Positions 17,649 through 26,095 of a DNA stretch of 64,000 nt are shown in pieces (the stretch's first letter is position 1; each line of letters begins with the position of its first letter). The DNA is taken from assembly GCF_014897585.1 (NCBI RefSeq), contig NZ_JABUXW010000003.1:1-64000 (forward strand), given 5' to 3'. A model generated the notes under the pieces. That model was given only the letters and a program-made list of their open reading frames with translations. It was not told the origin of the DNA and made no database searches. This DNA comes from Brachybacterium tyrofermentans (GTDB lineage: Bacteria; Actinomycetota; Actinomycetes; Actinomycetales; Dermabacteraceae). The position numbers were made by a program, and so were the translations under genes.

Positions 17649-18635
17649 ATGCATCACCTCGTCATCGGAGAAGGACAGATCGGCCGCGCGATCATCGAGC
17701 AGGCCCTGACGGACGGCGACAGCGTCACCGTGCTGCGACGCAGCGAGATCGCCCCCACCCCCGGCATCGATCGGGTCGCGGGCGATGTCCTCGATCGCAC
17801 CGCCCTCACCACAGCCCTCGCCGGGGCCGACGCCGTCCACGCCAGCTTCCACGCCGCCTACGACGCCCGCGTCTGGCGCCGTGACCTGCCGCCGCGCGAG
17901 CTCGCCGTGCTCGATGCCGCCGCCGACCGCGGCATCCCCGTGGTCTTCCCGGAATCGATGTATGCGTTCCAGGGCGGGGCCTCGGATCTCGCCGAAGGGG
18001 CGGAGCACACACCGCTGGATGCGAAGGGCGAGGTGCGCGTCGCGCTGCTCGAGCAGCGCCGTCTCCACACCGCGCGCACCCTGAGCCTCGTCGCGTCGGA
18101 CCTCGTGGGCCCGACCGCTGTGGGCACCGGCGCCGCCGTGGCCAGTGCGATGGTCATCGAGCGCATCGCCGCCGGGCACCGACCGATCGTGGCGGGCGCT
18201 CCCGACGCCCCGCACACGCTCACCCACATCCCTGACCTCGCCCGCGCGATGCTCCACGCGGCACGGCACGCCGAGCGCCTCGCCCCGACCGGGGACGCGG
18301 TTCTCCACGCTCCGTCGGCCGCAGCACGCTCCCAGCGGGAGCTCATCGCCCTCGCCTCGGACCTGCTGGGCCAGCCGGTCCGTCGGCCGCTGCGGATCCC
18401 GCTCGTCGCCCTGCGCGCGCTGTCCGGGGTGGTCACCTTCGCCCGGGAGCTGTCCGGCATCTCGAAGCTCTGGTACGAGCCCTCGGTGCTGCAGCCCGGC
18501 ATCCTCACCACCCAGGAGGGCCTCGAGCCGACGCCGTGGCCCGAGGCCGTGCGGGTCACGGCAGAGCGTGCCGTGGCGGTGACGTCCGGGACCGCCACAG
18601 CGCAGACCTCCTCCAGCGCTCCTCTGGCCTCCTGA
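17649..18635 (+). CDS. NAD(P)-binding epimerase/oxidoreductase
   Basis: A 328-residue protein of the extended/atypical short-chain dehydrogenase (NAD-dependent epimerase) group. The N-terminal Rossmann motif is VIGEGQIGRAIIE (about 5-17), followed by a DVLDRTAL acidic loop and VVFPESMYAFQG in the expected active-site region (Tyr in the position of the catalytic residue). It has a good Shine-Dalgarno (GAGGAG, about 17638-17643). It is divergent from the TetR gene and likely its main target, so it may be a detoxification enzyme induced by the TetR ligand. Substrate unknown. Confidence 0.78.
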   Translation: MHHLVIGEGQIGRAIIEQALTDGDSVTVLRRSEIAPTPGIDRVAGDVLDRTALTTALAGADAVHASFHAAYDARVWRRDLPPRELAVLDAAADRGIPVVFPESMYAFQGGASDLAEGAEHTPLDAKGEVRVALLEQRRLHTARTLSLVASDLVGPTAVGTGAAVASAMVIERIAAGHRPIVAGAPDAPHTLTHIPDLARAMLHAARHAERLAPTGDAVLHAPSAAARSQRELIALASDLLGQPVRRPLRIPLVALRALSGVVTFARELSGISKLWYEPSVLQPGILTTQEGLEPTPWPEAVRVTAERAVAVTSGTATAQTSSSAPLAS

Positions 18636-18674
18636 AGCGGCCGCCCGAGGGAGGCGACTGCTAGCGTCGCGGCC

Positions 18675-19175
18675 ATGAACGAACACACCGGGACCCCAGC
18701 GGACGCAGTGACCACGGAGGACTCCGTGGCTGAAGAGGACTCCGTGGCTGCAGAGAACACTGCGACCCCCTCGGGCGGCAGCGACTCGCGCCACCTCGAC
18801 GTCGTCATCGAGCGCCCCTGGCGGGCCGTCTACGAGTACGCGAGCGATCCGCGGAACCTCCCCCGCTGGGCCGCCGGCCTCGCCGGCAGCGAGGTGCAGC
18901 GCGAGGTCTCCCAGTGGTCGATGAACTCCCCGATGGGGCGGGTGCTGGTCAGCTTCGTACCGGAGAACGAGTACGGGGTCCTCGACCACACCGTCACTCT
19001 CCCCACCGGCGAATCCGTGCTGAACCCGGTGCGGGTGCTGCCGCTGGACGACGAGCGCTGCGAAGTCGTCTTCACCCTGCGCCGAGGAGCGATGTCCGAC
19101 GCGGAGTTCGCCGACGACGCCGCGGCCGTCGCGGAGGACCTCGCACGGCTGAAGAGCATTCTCGAGACGAGCTGA
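18675..19175 (+). CDS. SRPBCC family protein
   Basis: A 166-residue protein with a polyketide cyclase/START-like (SRPBCC) domain from about residue 40: VVIERPWRAVYEYASDPRNL, then WAAGL and the C-terminal helix DAAAVAEDLARLKSILE. The first 38 residues are a low-complexity acidic tail with an 18-bp tandem duplication (EDSVAEEDSVAAEN). The start follows a -10-like TAGCGT (18662-18667) by 7 nt, so a leaderless mRNA is likely. The ligand is unknown. Confidence 0.75.
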   Translation: MNEHTGTPADAVTTEDSVAEEDSVAAENTATPSGGSDSRHLDVVIERPWRAVYEYASDPRNLPRWAAGLAGSEVQREVSQWSMNSPMGRVLVSFVPENEYGVLDHTVTLPTGESVLNPVRVLPLDDERCEVVFTLRRGAMSDAEFADDAAAVAEDLARLKSILETS

Positions 19176-19309
19176 AGGCAGCTTGGATCTCCGGCGCGGC
19201 CCAGCCATGCGCACGACGCGACCCTGGCGGCGCGCTCCGTACGGGACTACCGTGACGAGCGAGCTACCGAGACGTACAAGGACAAGCCGCCCCGATGGAG
19301 GAAGTCGCC

Positions 19310-20062
19310 ATGTCCGACCGTGCCAGCACTGACGCCGCGCAGCCCACATCCTCGACGCCGACAGAGCCGATCGACCAGCTCGCGAGCCCCAAGGCCCACC
19401 AGCCCGCCGCCGCACCACCCGTCGTCGGCCGCGAGGAGTTCGAGAAGGCCCTCGAGACCCAGGTGATCGCGGAGAAAGAGGTGACCCGAGCGAATGACCG
19501 CGCCGCCGCCGCGCGGCGCCGCCTGCCGATGGTCGAGGTCCCTGACTACGAGTTCACCGGCGAGGACGGCCCTGTACGGCTGTCGGAGCTGTTCGCCGGG
19601 CGCTACCTCCTCCTGGTCCAGAACGTCATGTACGGCTCCGACTGGGACGAGGGCTGCCCGAGCTGCACCTGGGCGGTGGACAACCTGCCGGCGAACATGG
19701 GCCGCATGGACGAGGAGGAGATCTCCTTCGCGATGATCTCCGAGGGCCCCATCGACAAGCTCCGCGCCTGGCGCGCGAAGCAGGGCTGGCCGCACACCTG
19801 GGTCTCGTCGGCCGGAACCGGCTACCACGAGGACTGGGGATGGACCCTGACCAGCGAGGACGGCAGCTATTCGGGCCCTGTCCCCGGCTATTCGTACTTC
19901 CTGCTGCGTGACGGGAAGGTCTATCTCACGTATGCGACCTATGCCCGCGGCACGGAGGCGATCCTGCCCGTCGCGCACATCATGGACCGCACCGTCTACG
20001 GCCGCCAGCAGGACTGGGAGGACTCCCCCGCCGGATGGCCCCAGTACCCCACCTATGGGTGA
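19310..20062 (+). CDS. DUF899 thioredoxin-like protein
   Basis: A 250-residue protein of the DUF899 family. It has the thioredoxin-like fold with GCPSCTWAVDNL (a CxxC-like motif, about residues 117-128), the conserved N-terminal block VVGREEFEKALE, ANDRAAAARRRLPMVEV and the C-terminal PVPGYSYFLLRDGKVYLTY. The ATG at 19310 has GGAGG about 8 nt upstream and is preferred over the ATG at 19295. The function of the family is unknown; a redox role is often suggested from the CxxC motif. Confidence 0.85.
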   Translation: MSDRASTDAAQPTSSTPTEPIDQLASPKAHQPAAAPPVVGREEFEKALETQVIAEKEVTRANDRAAAARRRLPMVEVPDYEFTGEDGPVRLSELFAGRYLLLVQNVMYGSDWDEGCPSCTWAVDNLPANMGRMDEEEISFAMISEGPIDKLRAWRAKQGWPHTWVSSAGTGYHEDWGWTLTSEDGSYSGPVPGYSYFLLRDGKVYLTYATYARGTEAILPVAHIMDRTVYGRQQDWEDSPAGWPQYPTYG

Positions 20063-20089
20063 GCCGACCCGTTCTGCACAGCGAGCAGA

Positions 20090-20107
20090 TGTCGGGCCAG
20101 CCCGACA
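20090..20107. promoter_or_regulatory. Inverted repeat before the two-component operon
   Basis: TGTCGGGCCAGCCCGACA is a perfect 8-bp inverted repeat around a 2-nt centre, 28 bp after the DUF899 stop and 57 bp before the histidine kinase ATG. The very short loop argues for a protein-binding site (perhaps of the response regulator) at least as much as for a terminator. The rest of 20063-20163 has no clear feature. Confidence 0.5.
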
Positions 20108-20163
20108 ATTCCTGACCGGGTGACAGGATGGGGCCGACGACGGTCCGACGACAGAGTTGAGAC

Positions 20164-21483
20164 ATGAACACCATGACCATGACCCCACCTGTCGAGGTCC
20201 CTCCCGCCCAGCGCTGGTCCATCGGCCGCTGGGCGGCACGGATCGGCCGCGTCCTGCTCTACGTCGTCATCTCCTTCGTGCTCGGGACCCTCGGGTTCAG
20301 CGTGGTCCTCACCCTGCTGGCCGCCGGAGCGGGCACGGCCGTGATCTGGATCGGGCTGCCGATCCTCGTCGGCGCCGTGCTGACGGCCCGCGGCTTCGCC
20401 GCCGTCGGCCGCGCCCTCGGCTCCAGCCTGCTCGGCGTGGACCTCCCGACCCCGACACCCAAGCAGGCACCGGAAGGTGCCGGATGGGGTCGCCGCCTGG
20501 TCACCCCGCTCACCGATCCCCAGTCCTGGCTCGATGCGCTGTGGATCCTGGCGAACTTCCTGCTGTCCCTGATCACCTTCCCACTCGCGCTGCTGTGGAC
20601 CCTCGGGTCGATCGCCGTCGTCGGCGGCCCCGTCTCAGCACTGGTCCTGGATCGCACACTGCCGGACGCGGACAACAGCGGTCTCGGCGAGTTGTTGGGG
20701 TTCACCGGCCAGTCCGCCCTCGGCGTCGACATCGGCCTGCAGTTCGCGGCCGGCCTGTTCTTCCTGCTCACCGTAGGCCTGGTGATGCGGGGACTCGGCG
20801 CCGCCCACGGCGGGCTCGCCCGCGGCCTGCTCAGCTCTCGCCATGAGACGCAGCAGCGACTGGTGCGCACGCAGGAGTCCCGCGCCGCCGGGCGCACCGC
20901 AGAGTCCACCGCGCTGCGCCGCCTCGAGCGCGACCTGCACGACGGCCCACAGCAGCGCCTGGTCCGGGCCACGATGGACCTGGCCCGAGCCGAGTCCCTC
21001 GCCGCCGAGAATCCGGAGAAGGCCGGTGAGGTGATGCGCGAGGCCCGCGAGCAGCTGGGCCTCACGCTCGATGACCTGCGTCGGCTCTCGCGCGGCATCG
21101 CCCCGCCGATCCTCGTGGACCGAGGCCTCGCCGCCGCGCTCACCGAGCTCGCCGCCATCTCGCCGCTGCGCACCACCATCGAGTCCCCGGACCTGAAGCT
21201 GCCCGAGCATGTCGAGATCGGTATCTACTACGTGGTCTCGGAGTCGCTCACGAACGCCGCGAAGCACTCCGGGGCGCAGGAGATCCACGTCGAGGTGACC
21301 CGGATCGGAGATGATGCCCGAGTGAGAATCGAAGATGACGGACACGGAGGCGCCGAGCTGCGCACCGGCGGCGGACTGGCCGGGCTGGCCGGCCGGGTCG
21401 CCTCTCTCGAGGGCACGTTCCGCGTGACCTCCCCCCAGGGCCACGGCACCCGGGTGGAGGCGGTGATCCCATGCGCATCGTGA
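20164..21483 (+). CDS. Two-component sensor histidine kinase (NarL/LiaS type)
   Basis: A 439-residue membrane kinase. The N-terminal half has about four to five membrane segments in the arrangement of the actinobacterial 'sensor domain' kinases. The HisKA_3 box RRLERDLHDGPQQRL has the phosphoaccepting His at about 259. The HATPase region shows the N box SESLTNAAKHSGA and a G box (GGGLAGLAGRV). Its last 13 bp overlap the response regulator gene (ATG at 21471), so the pair is translationally coupled. The signal is unknown; LiaS-like members usually sense envelope stress. Confidence 0.9.
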   Translation: MNTMTMTPPVEVPPAQRWSIGRWAARIGRVLLYVVISFVLGTLGFSVVLTLLAAGAGTAVIWIGLPILVGAVLTARGFAAVGRALGSSLLGVDLPTPTPKQAPEGAGWGRRLVTPLTDPQSWLDALWILANFLLSLITFPLALLWTLGSIAVVGGPVSALVLDRTLPDADNSGLGELLGFTGQSALGVDIGLQFAAGLFFLLTVGLVMRGLGAAHGGLARGLLSSRHETQQRLVRTQESRAAGRTAESTALRRLERDLHDGPQQRLVRATMDLARAESLAAENPEKAGEVMREAREQLGLTLDDLRRLSRGIAPPILVDRGLAAALTELAAISPLRTTIESPDLKLPEHVEIGIYYVVSESLTNAAKHSGAQEIHVEVTRIGDDARVRIEDDGHGGAELRTGGGLAGLAGRVASLEGTFRVTSPQGHGTRVEAVIPCAS

Positions 21484-22112
21484 TCGCCGACGATTCCGCG
21501 CTGCTGCGCGAAGGCCTGAGACTGCTGCTCGAGGACGCCGGGCACGAGGTGGTGGGAACCGCCGCCACCGGCACCGAGCTGGTGGTGCGCGCCCTGGAGA
21601 TCCGACCGGACCTGGTGATCTCGGACATCCGGATGCCACCGAGCCATACCGACGAGGGACTGCGCGCCGCGCAGGAGATCCGCCGATCCTGGCCCGAGGC
21701 CCCGATCGTGCTGCTCAGCCAGTACGTGGTGGTCAGCTATGCGACCGAGCTGATCGAGACTGGCGAGAGCGCCACGGGATACCTGCTCAAGGATCGCGTG
21801 TTCGACATCCGCTCGTTCCTGGAGTCGATCGAGCGCGTCGCCGCCGGCGGGGTGGCGATCGACCCGGACGTGGTGGGGCAGGTGATCACCTCGCGCCGGC
21901 GCACGCCGCTGGACGACCTCACCCCTCGCGAGCGCGAGGTGCTCGAGCTCATGGGCGAAGGCCTCACCAACGCCGGGATCTCCGAGCGGCTGTTCATCAG
22001 CGGTGGCGCGGTGGAGAAGCACACCCAGCGGCTGTTCGCGAAGCTGGGCCTGAGCGAGGGCTCGAGCGTGCACCGACGGGTCACGGCCGTGCTGACGCTG
22101 CTGGGGCAGTGA
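21471..22112 (+). CDS. NarL/LuxR family response regulator
   Basis: A 213-residue regulator: receiver domain with the phosphorylation site Asp52 (LVISDIRMP) and conserved ADDSALLREGL at the N terminus, then a C-terminal LuxR-type HTH (LTPREREVLELMGEGLTNAG...VEKHTQRLFAKLGL). It is coupled to the kinase gene by a 13-bp overlap. Possible targets include its own operon through the inverted repeat at 20090. A strong terminator follows. Confidence 0.92.
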   Translation: MRIVIADDSALLREGLRLLLEDAGHEVVGTAATGTELVVRALEIRPDLVISDIRMPPSHTDEGLRAAQEIRRSWPEAPIVLLSQYVVVSYATELIETGESATGYLLKDRVFDIRSFLESIERVAAGGVAIDPDVVGQVITSRRRTPLDDLTPREREVLELMGEGLTNAGISERLFISGGAVEKHTQRLFAKLGLSEGSSVHRRVTAVLTLLGQ

Positions 22113-22164
22113 CCCCAGCGTCCGCGACGCCCTCCGATCGGGTCGCTGCTTAGCGTGCCCGGGG

Positions 22165-22194
22165 TGACCCGCGGTTCGGCCGCGGGTCATTCTT
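22165..22194 (+). terminator. Rho-independent terminator
   Basis: TGACCCGCGG (22165-22174) pairs with CCGCGGGTCA (22180-22189) around a TTCGG loop, followed by TTCTT. It closes the two-component operon. Confidence 0.85.
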
Positions 22195-22551
22195 GAGGAC
22201 GACTCGTGGACTGTTCCCGGGACCTACTCGGGTCATTCTTTCCTCCCCACCCGAGGTTATCCACAATTCCCTGAAAACCCGTGTCGAGAAAAGTACCAAC
22301 TTCTCCGGTCGGCACAATCGGCGCCTGAAACACACAGATGCATACACGAGTCGCAGACGTCACATTGGTGCAGGCAGATGCCGAAATTGTCGACCCTGGC
22401 ACCGTCGAACACCTATCGGGACACTCCGTGCGACGCGTCGACCTTTCCTCCACACACCTCCTTTATCCACCACGTCATCCACATCTCTCGCGTCATCCAC
22501 ATTTTCACTCGAGCACTTCACTCTCGAGGCGGGAACATCTACGCTCGAGAA
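22190..22551 (+). promoter_or_regulatory. AT-richer leader of the HNH gene with DnaA-box-like motifs
   Basis: A gene-free stretch noticeably richer in A/T than its surroundings. It contains TTATCCACA (22257-22265), identical to the E. coli DnaA-box consensus, and three near matches: TTATCCACC (22463-22471) and TCATCCACA at 22475-22483 and 22493-22501. A promoter for the HNH gene is plausible: TTCACT (22517-22522), 17-bp spacer, TACGCT (22540-22545), then ATG at 22552. Confidence 0.55.
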
Positions 22552-25332
22552 ATGGATGAGCGACCCGCAGGAGACCAGCACGACGAAGAGCCCGGATCGG
22601 GCGATGCTGCGTCGTCCGGCGATCTCCTGTGCGACATCGCCGCCCATGTCACCGCCCTCGACGCGAGTCCCGGAGCCCGGACCCTTCTCGCCGAGATCCT
22701 CGCGGCCACGCTGCAGGCCTTCACCCGGACCACCTCCGTCCGGGACCCCCTGCCCGCCACGGCGCCGCACTCTGCGGAGGAGTCGCTCGCGATCCTCGGC
22801 GGACTCGATCATCTGCGATCGTCGCTGGCCGCCATCGAGGCCACCTGGCAGGTCCGCGCCGAGCAGAAGATCCGTGAGGCAGACCGCCGTGAAGGAGCCC
22901 CGGCCTCCGTCCAGGGGAAGGGTGCCGCCTCCGAGGTCGGGATCGCCGGCCGGGTCTCCCCGGCGTCGGCGTCCTTCTCCCTCGCGTCTGCTCGCAGATT
23001 GGTGCAGCACCTGCCGGGCACCTTCGGCCGGCTCTGGGACGGGCGGCTTCCGGTCCGTCAGGCTGTCACCGTGGCGAGCACGCTCGCCACCGCGGATCCG
23101 GAGACCTGCGCAGCCATCGACAAGATGATCAGCGAGGACCCGCTGTTCTTGGCCGGGAAGGGTGACCGTCAGCTGCGGTCTGACCTCCAACGCATGATCC
23201 AGCAGCTGGAGCCGGAGAGATCCCGCGATCGTGCCGAGCGCGCGGCCCGCGCCCGGCACGTCACGATGACGCCCCTGGCCGACGGTATGGCCCGTGTGAA
23301 CGCGGTGCTGCGGGGTGTCGACGCGGCCGGTCTGATGAAGTCCTTGCAGCGAAGCGCGGAGTCCTTGCGCGCCGCAGGGGTGAAGCACTCCGTTCCCGCA
23401 CTCGAGGCGGACCTCCTCGTGGGCGCCGTGCTCGAACGCTCCGACCCGCCGTCCCCCGACGCGGGGCGCGCTCACAGATCACCGGGTCTCGAGCTCGGCA
23501 TCGTCATCACGGACACTGCGCTGCTGGGTCGCGACAACGAGGCCGAATGCGCTCAGCTCGAGGGCTACGGCACGATCCCGGCCCACATCATCACCGACAC
23601 CCTGCGCGGCACCCCGCCGGGCTTCCTGCGCAGCTCCGGCGACGATCATCCCGACGAGGAGGTCAGTGTCTTCTACCGCCGCCTCTACACCTCCCCGAGC
23701 ACGGGCGATCTGGTGGGGATGGAGTCTCGGGCCCGAGCGTTCCCGGCAGGGCTCGCGCGGATGATCCGGTGGCGCGACGTCACCTGTCGCACTCCCTGGT
23801 GCAATGCGATAATCCGCCAGATCGACCATGCCCAGCCGCATCATCGCGGCGGCCCGACCAGCTATGCCAACGGGCAGGGGCTGTGCACACGATGCAACCT
23901 CGCCAAGGAGCTCGGGCTCTGGACGCTGACCCCCTGCGGCCCGTCCCTGGCTCCGGCCTCCCCTGCAACCGGCTGGTCCTGGAACAGCCCCCACGGCGCG
24001 CACGGCCTCTCCCCGGGGTACCGTCTGGTCGACCGGCGGGAACCAGCCAACGCCCCGCCACCGGCGGACCCGTCGGCCATGATTCCTCCGACCGAGAACC
24101 CCGACCCGCCGAATCCCACAGTAGGGTCAGGACCCTCTGAGCCGCCGGAGAGCCCCCCGGCTCCCGTCGCCGCCTTCTACCGAAGGGAATCCCATGTGTC
24201 GGCCACAATCGATCCGGATCCTGGGCGCCGGAGTGGCAGGGCTCGCAGCCGCGATCGCTCTCGCCGAGGACGGCCATCACATCGAGCTGATCGACGAGCG
24301 ATTCGAGATCCCCTCCGTAGGGACCTCCTTGGGGATGTTCGCCTCCGCGCAGAGCGCGATGGCCCGGCTCGGGGTGCTGGACGACGTCCGGAACGCCTCG
24401 ATCGCACCGCGCCGAGGGGTCATCTACGGCCAGGACGGCCAGGCGATCGCCACCCTCCCTGCCGGGGACGCCCTCCTCCTCGCGCGGTCCGACCTCGTGC
24501 AGATCCTGCGGGACGCCGTGCCGGAGTCCGTCCAGCAGGTCCGGCGGCGGATCGAGGACGTGCGTCCGCTGCGCGCGGGCGTCGACCTGCTCATCGGCGC
24601 CGACGGCGTGCATTCCCTGGTGAGGCGCTCAGGCTGGCCGGGCCGCCAGTCCGCGCGCACTCACGGCATGACTGTGCTGCGGGGCACGGCAGACATCGCC
24701 CCGCCGGAGATCTCCGAGACGTGGGGCGGCGGATGGCTGTTCGGCATCACCCCGCTCGCTGGCGCGACGTTCGCGGACACGACCGCGACCGCGACCACAA
24801 GCACGAGCACGAGCACGAGCACGAGCACCAGCACGACAGGTACGAATTGGTTCGCCTGCCTCCCGGAGCATCGCGCCCCGTCGGTCCATGCGGACCTGGC
24901 CCATCTGCGCTCGGTGGTCGGAGGTCGACGTCCGGCGATCGATGCCGTCCTCGCTGCAGCACGCCCCGAGTCGACCCTGGTCCACGGGCTCCACACCACG
25001 CCGCCGGTGCATCCGGTACGGGAGAACGTCGTGCTGCTGGGCGACGCCGCCCTCGCGATGGCTCCGAACCTCGGCCATGGTGCGAACACGGCGCTGCAGG
25101 ACGCGGTCGCCCTCGCCACAGCTCTGCGGAACGCGTCGGCCGGCCGTGCAGGATCGAACTCGGCCACCCTGAGCGCTGCCCTCCGCGCCTATGCCCGCAA
25201 TCGCGCTCTGCCGGGCCACGCCTGGAGGATCGGCTCCGCCCTCATGCTTCGCACGGCGATGATGGACGAGCACGCCGGACTCCGCGACCGGGCGGTGCAG
25301 GCCGCAGGGTCCCTGGCGCGCAGGCGCGCTGA
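22552..25332 (+). CDS. DUF222 and HNH endonuclease domain protein with run-on frame
   Basis: The ATG at 22552 follows a -10-like TACGCT at 6 nt (leaderless). About residues 20-330 form the DUF222 domain; the HNH nuclease lies near 405-455 (RDVTCRTPWCNAIIRQIDHA, then HHRGGPTSYANGQGLCTRC), in the usual layout of the actinobacterial '13E12-repeat' family. The recognisable protein ends at about base 24180 (about 540 residues). No stop follows in frame until 25330-25332; the last ~380 codons are Arg-rich nonsense that overlaps the FAD monooxygenase gene in another frame. Either the natural stop has been lost, or a frameshift (real or sequencing) lies near 24120-24190, where both other frames have early stops. 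Function: possible HNH nuclease of selfish or repeat-element type. Confidence 0.72.
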   Translation: MDERPAGDQHDEEPGSGDAASSGDLLCDIAAHVTALDASPGARTLLAEILAATLQAFTRTTSVRDPLPATAPHSAEESLAILGGLDHLRSSLAAIEATWQVRAEQKIREADRREGAPASVQGKGAASEVGIAGRVSPASASFSLASARRLVQHLPGTFGRLWDGRLPVRQAVTVASTLATADPETCAAIDKMISEDPLFLAGKGDRQLRSDLQRMIQQLEPERSRDRAERAARARHVTMTPLADGMARVNAVLRGVDAAGLMKSLQRSAESLRAAGVKHSVPALEADLLVGAVLERSDPPSPDAGRAHRSPGLELGIVITDTALLGRDNEAECAQLEGYGTIPAHIITDTLRGTPPGFLRSSGDDHPDEEVSVFYRRLYTSPSTGDLVGMESRARAFPAGLARMIRWRDVTCRTPWCNAIIRQIDHAQPHHRGGPTSYANGQGLCTRCNLAKELGLWTLTPCGPSLAPASPATGWSWNSPHGAHGLSPGYRLVDRREPANAPPPADPSAMIPPTENPDPPNPTVGSGPSEPPESPPAPVAAFYRRESHVSATIDPDPGRRSGRARSRDRSRRGRPSHRADRRAIRDPLRRDLLGDVRLRAERDGPARGAGRRPERLDRTAPRGHLRPGRPGDRHPPCRGRPPPRAVRPRADPAGRRAGVRPAGPAADRGRASAARGRRPAHRRRRRAFPGEALRLAGPPVRAHSRHDCAAGHGRHRPAGDLRDVGRRMAVRHHPARWRDVRGHDRDRDHKHEHEHEHEHQHDRYELVRLPPGASRPVGPCGPGPSALGGRRSTSGDRCRPRCSTPRVDPGPRAPHHAAGASGTGERRAAGRRRPRDGSEPRPWCEHGAAGRGRPRHSSAERVGRPCRIELGHPERCPPRLCPQSRSAGPRLEDRLRPHASHGDDGRARRTPRPGGAGRRVPGAQAR

Positions 25333-25348
25333 GGCGCTGAGGCGCTGA
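24194..25348 (+). CDS. FAD-dependent monooxygenase/oxidoreductase
   Basis: A 384-residue flavoprotein. The Rossmann motif LGAGVAGLAAAIALAEDG (about 10-27), the DG motif IGADGVHSLVRR and the GD motif VLLGDAALAMAPNLGHGA show the aromatic-ring hydroxylase (class A monooxygenase) fold. GAAGGGA before the ATG is a good Shine-Dalgarno. A Thr-Ser repeat (about 203-215) comes from a hexanucleotide array, and the C terminus lies inside an 8-bp repeat. It overlaps the run-on frame of the HNH gene by over 1.1 kb; of the two frames, this one has the conserved motifs here. Substrate unknown. Confidence 0.8.
   Translation: MCRPQSIRILGAGVAGLAAAIALAEDGHHIELIDERFEIPSVGTSLGMFASAQSAMARLGVLDDVRNASIAPRRGVIYGQDGQAIATLPAGDALLLARSDLVQILRDAVPESVQQVRRRIEDVRPLRAGVDLLIGADGVHSLVRRSGWPGRQSARTHGMTVLRGTADIAPPEISETWGGGWLFGITPLAGATFADTTATATTSTSTSTSTSTSTTGTNWFACLPEHRAPSVHADLAHLRSVVGGRRPAIDAVLAAARPESTLVHGLHTTPPVHPVRENVVLLGDAALAMAPNLGHGANTALQDAVALATALRNASAGRAGSNSATLSAALRAYARNRALPGHAWRIGSALMLRTAMMDEHAGLRDRAVQAAGSLARRRAEALRR
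24800..24835. repeat. Hexanucleotide (AGCACG)6 repeat
   Basis: Six units of AGCACG, one with a single change, inside the FAD monooxygenase gene. They encode the Thr-Ser run between the DG and GD motifs. Copy-number change would alter loop length without shifting frame. Confidence 0.9.
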
Positions 25349-25358
25349 GGCGCTGAGG
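25327..25358. repeat. 8-bp tandem array (CGCTGAGG)4 spanning stop codons
   Basis: Four copies of CGCTGAGG. Each contains TGA, and because 8 is not a multiple of 3 the successive TGAs (25330, 25338, 25346, 25354) fall in different plus-strand frames. The first closes the HNH run-on frame, the third closes the FAD gene, and the minus-strand methyltransferase stop follows at 25360. Confidence 0.9.
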
Positions 25359-25359
25359 G

Positions 25360-25959
25360 TCAGCCCAGCTTCCGGGCGAGGGTCGTGATGACGTGCCAGT
25401 GCTTCTTGTCCGCCAGGAAACGGCCGTCCTCATCGCGCACCGTGCGGTCGATGATCTGGAACCCGCGGAACATCGCGTCGATCTCGTGCAGCGGGAGGGT
25501 CGCGATATCGGGACGGTCTGCCCAGGTGTCGTTGGTGCCGAACAAGTCCACGGCCATCACGCCGCCGCGAGGGAGCGCCGCGACCAGCTTCGTCCAGGTG
25601 CTCGCCAGGGCGTCGCGTCCCAGCAGGCCGAGGGTGTAGGTCGAGTAGACGATCTGCGCGGTCGGGAATTCGTCGACGTCGCCGATATCGACATGGTGGA
25701 AATCCACCGAGCCGCTCATCCGGTCGTTCTCGACGAGGCGACCGGCGATGGTGTCATCGGTGTCATAGGCGTGCACGGTCCAGCCGCGTCGCGCGAACTG
25801 CAGGGAATCCGCTCCGGCACCGGTACCGAGGTCGAGGACTGTGCCGGGTTGTCGATCGCCACCAGCCGCAGCGATGGCTTTCGCCACGAGACGGCGAGCA
25901 GGACGGCCCGCCGCGTGGACGTTCAATGCAGCCCAATCCACTTTCTCCGCCGTATCCAT
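25360..25959 (-). CDS. Class I SAM-dependent methyltransferase
   Basis: A 199-residue methyltransferase. Motif I is LDLGTGAGADSLQFARRG (about 42-59), followed by the acidic YDTDD and FHHVDIGDV. The pattern resembles tellurite-resistance/TehB-like methyltransferases. The start is preceded by GAGGAG very close to the ATG. It converges on the FAD monooxygenase gene with only 11 bp between stops. Substrate unknown. Confidence 0.78.
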   Translation of the reverse strand: MDTAEKVDWAALNVHAAGRPARRLVAKAIAAAGGDRQPGTVLDLGTGAGADSLQFARRGWTVHAYDTDDTIAGRLVENDRMSGSVDFHHVDIGDVDEFPTAQIVYSTYTLGLLGRDALASTWTKLVAALPRGGVMAVDLFGTNDTWADRPDIATLPLHEIDAMFRGFQIIDRTVRDEDGRFLADKKHWHVITTLARKLG

Positions 25960-26095
25960 GCTCCTCAGGCTGGACGACCATTAGCCCGGTTTCAACTTGC
26001 CGTGACGCAGGACGCCCTGTGTTTCGTCACGGGCGAACATCAGGCGCTCCCAGGTCACTCCCTCAGCACCCCAGCGCGCCGCCTAGGATGCTCCC

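Noticed and set aside
22257-22501. Chromosomal or plasmid replication origin
   Set aside because: DnaA-box-like motifs are present, but there is no dnaA, dnaN, gyr or partition gene nearby, only four motifs, and no AT-rich unwinding element.
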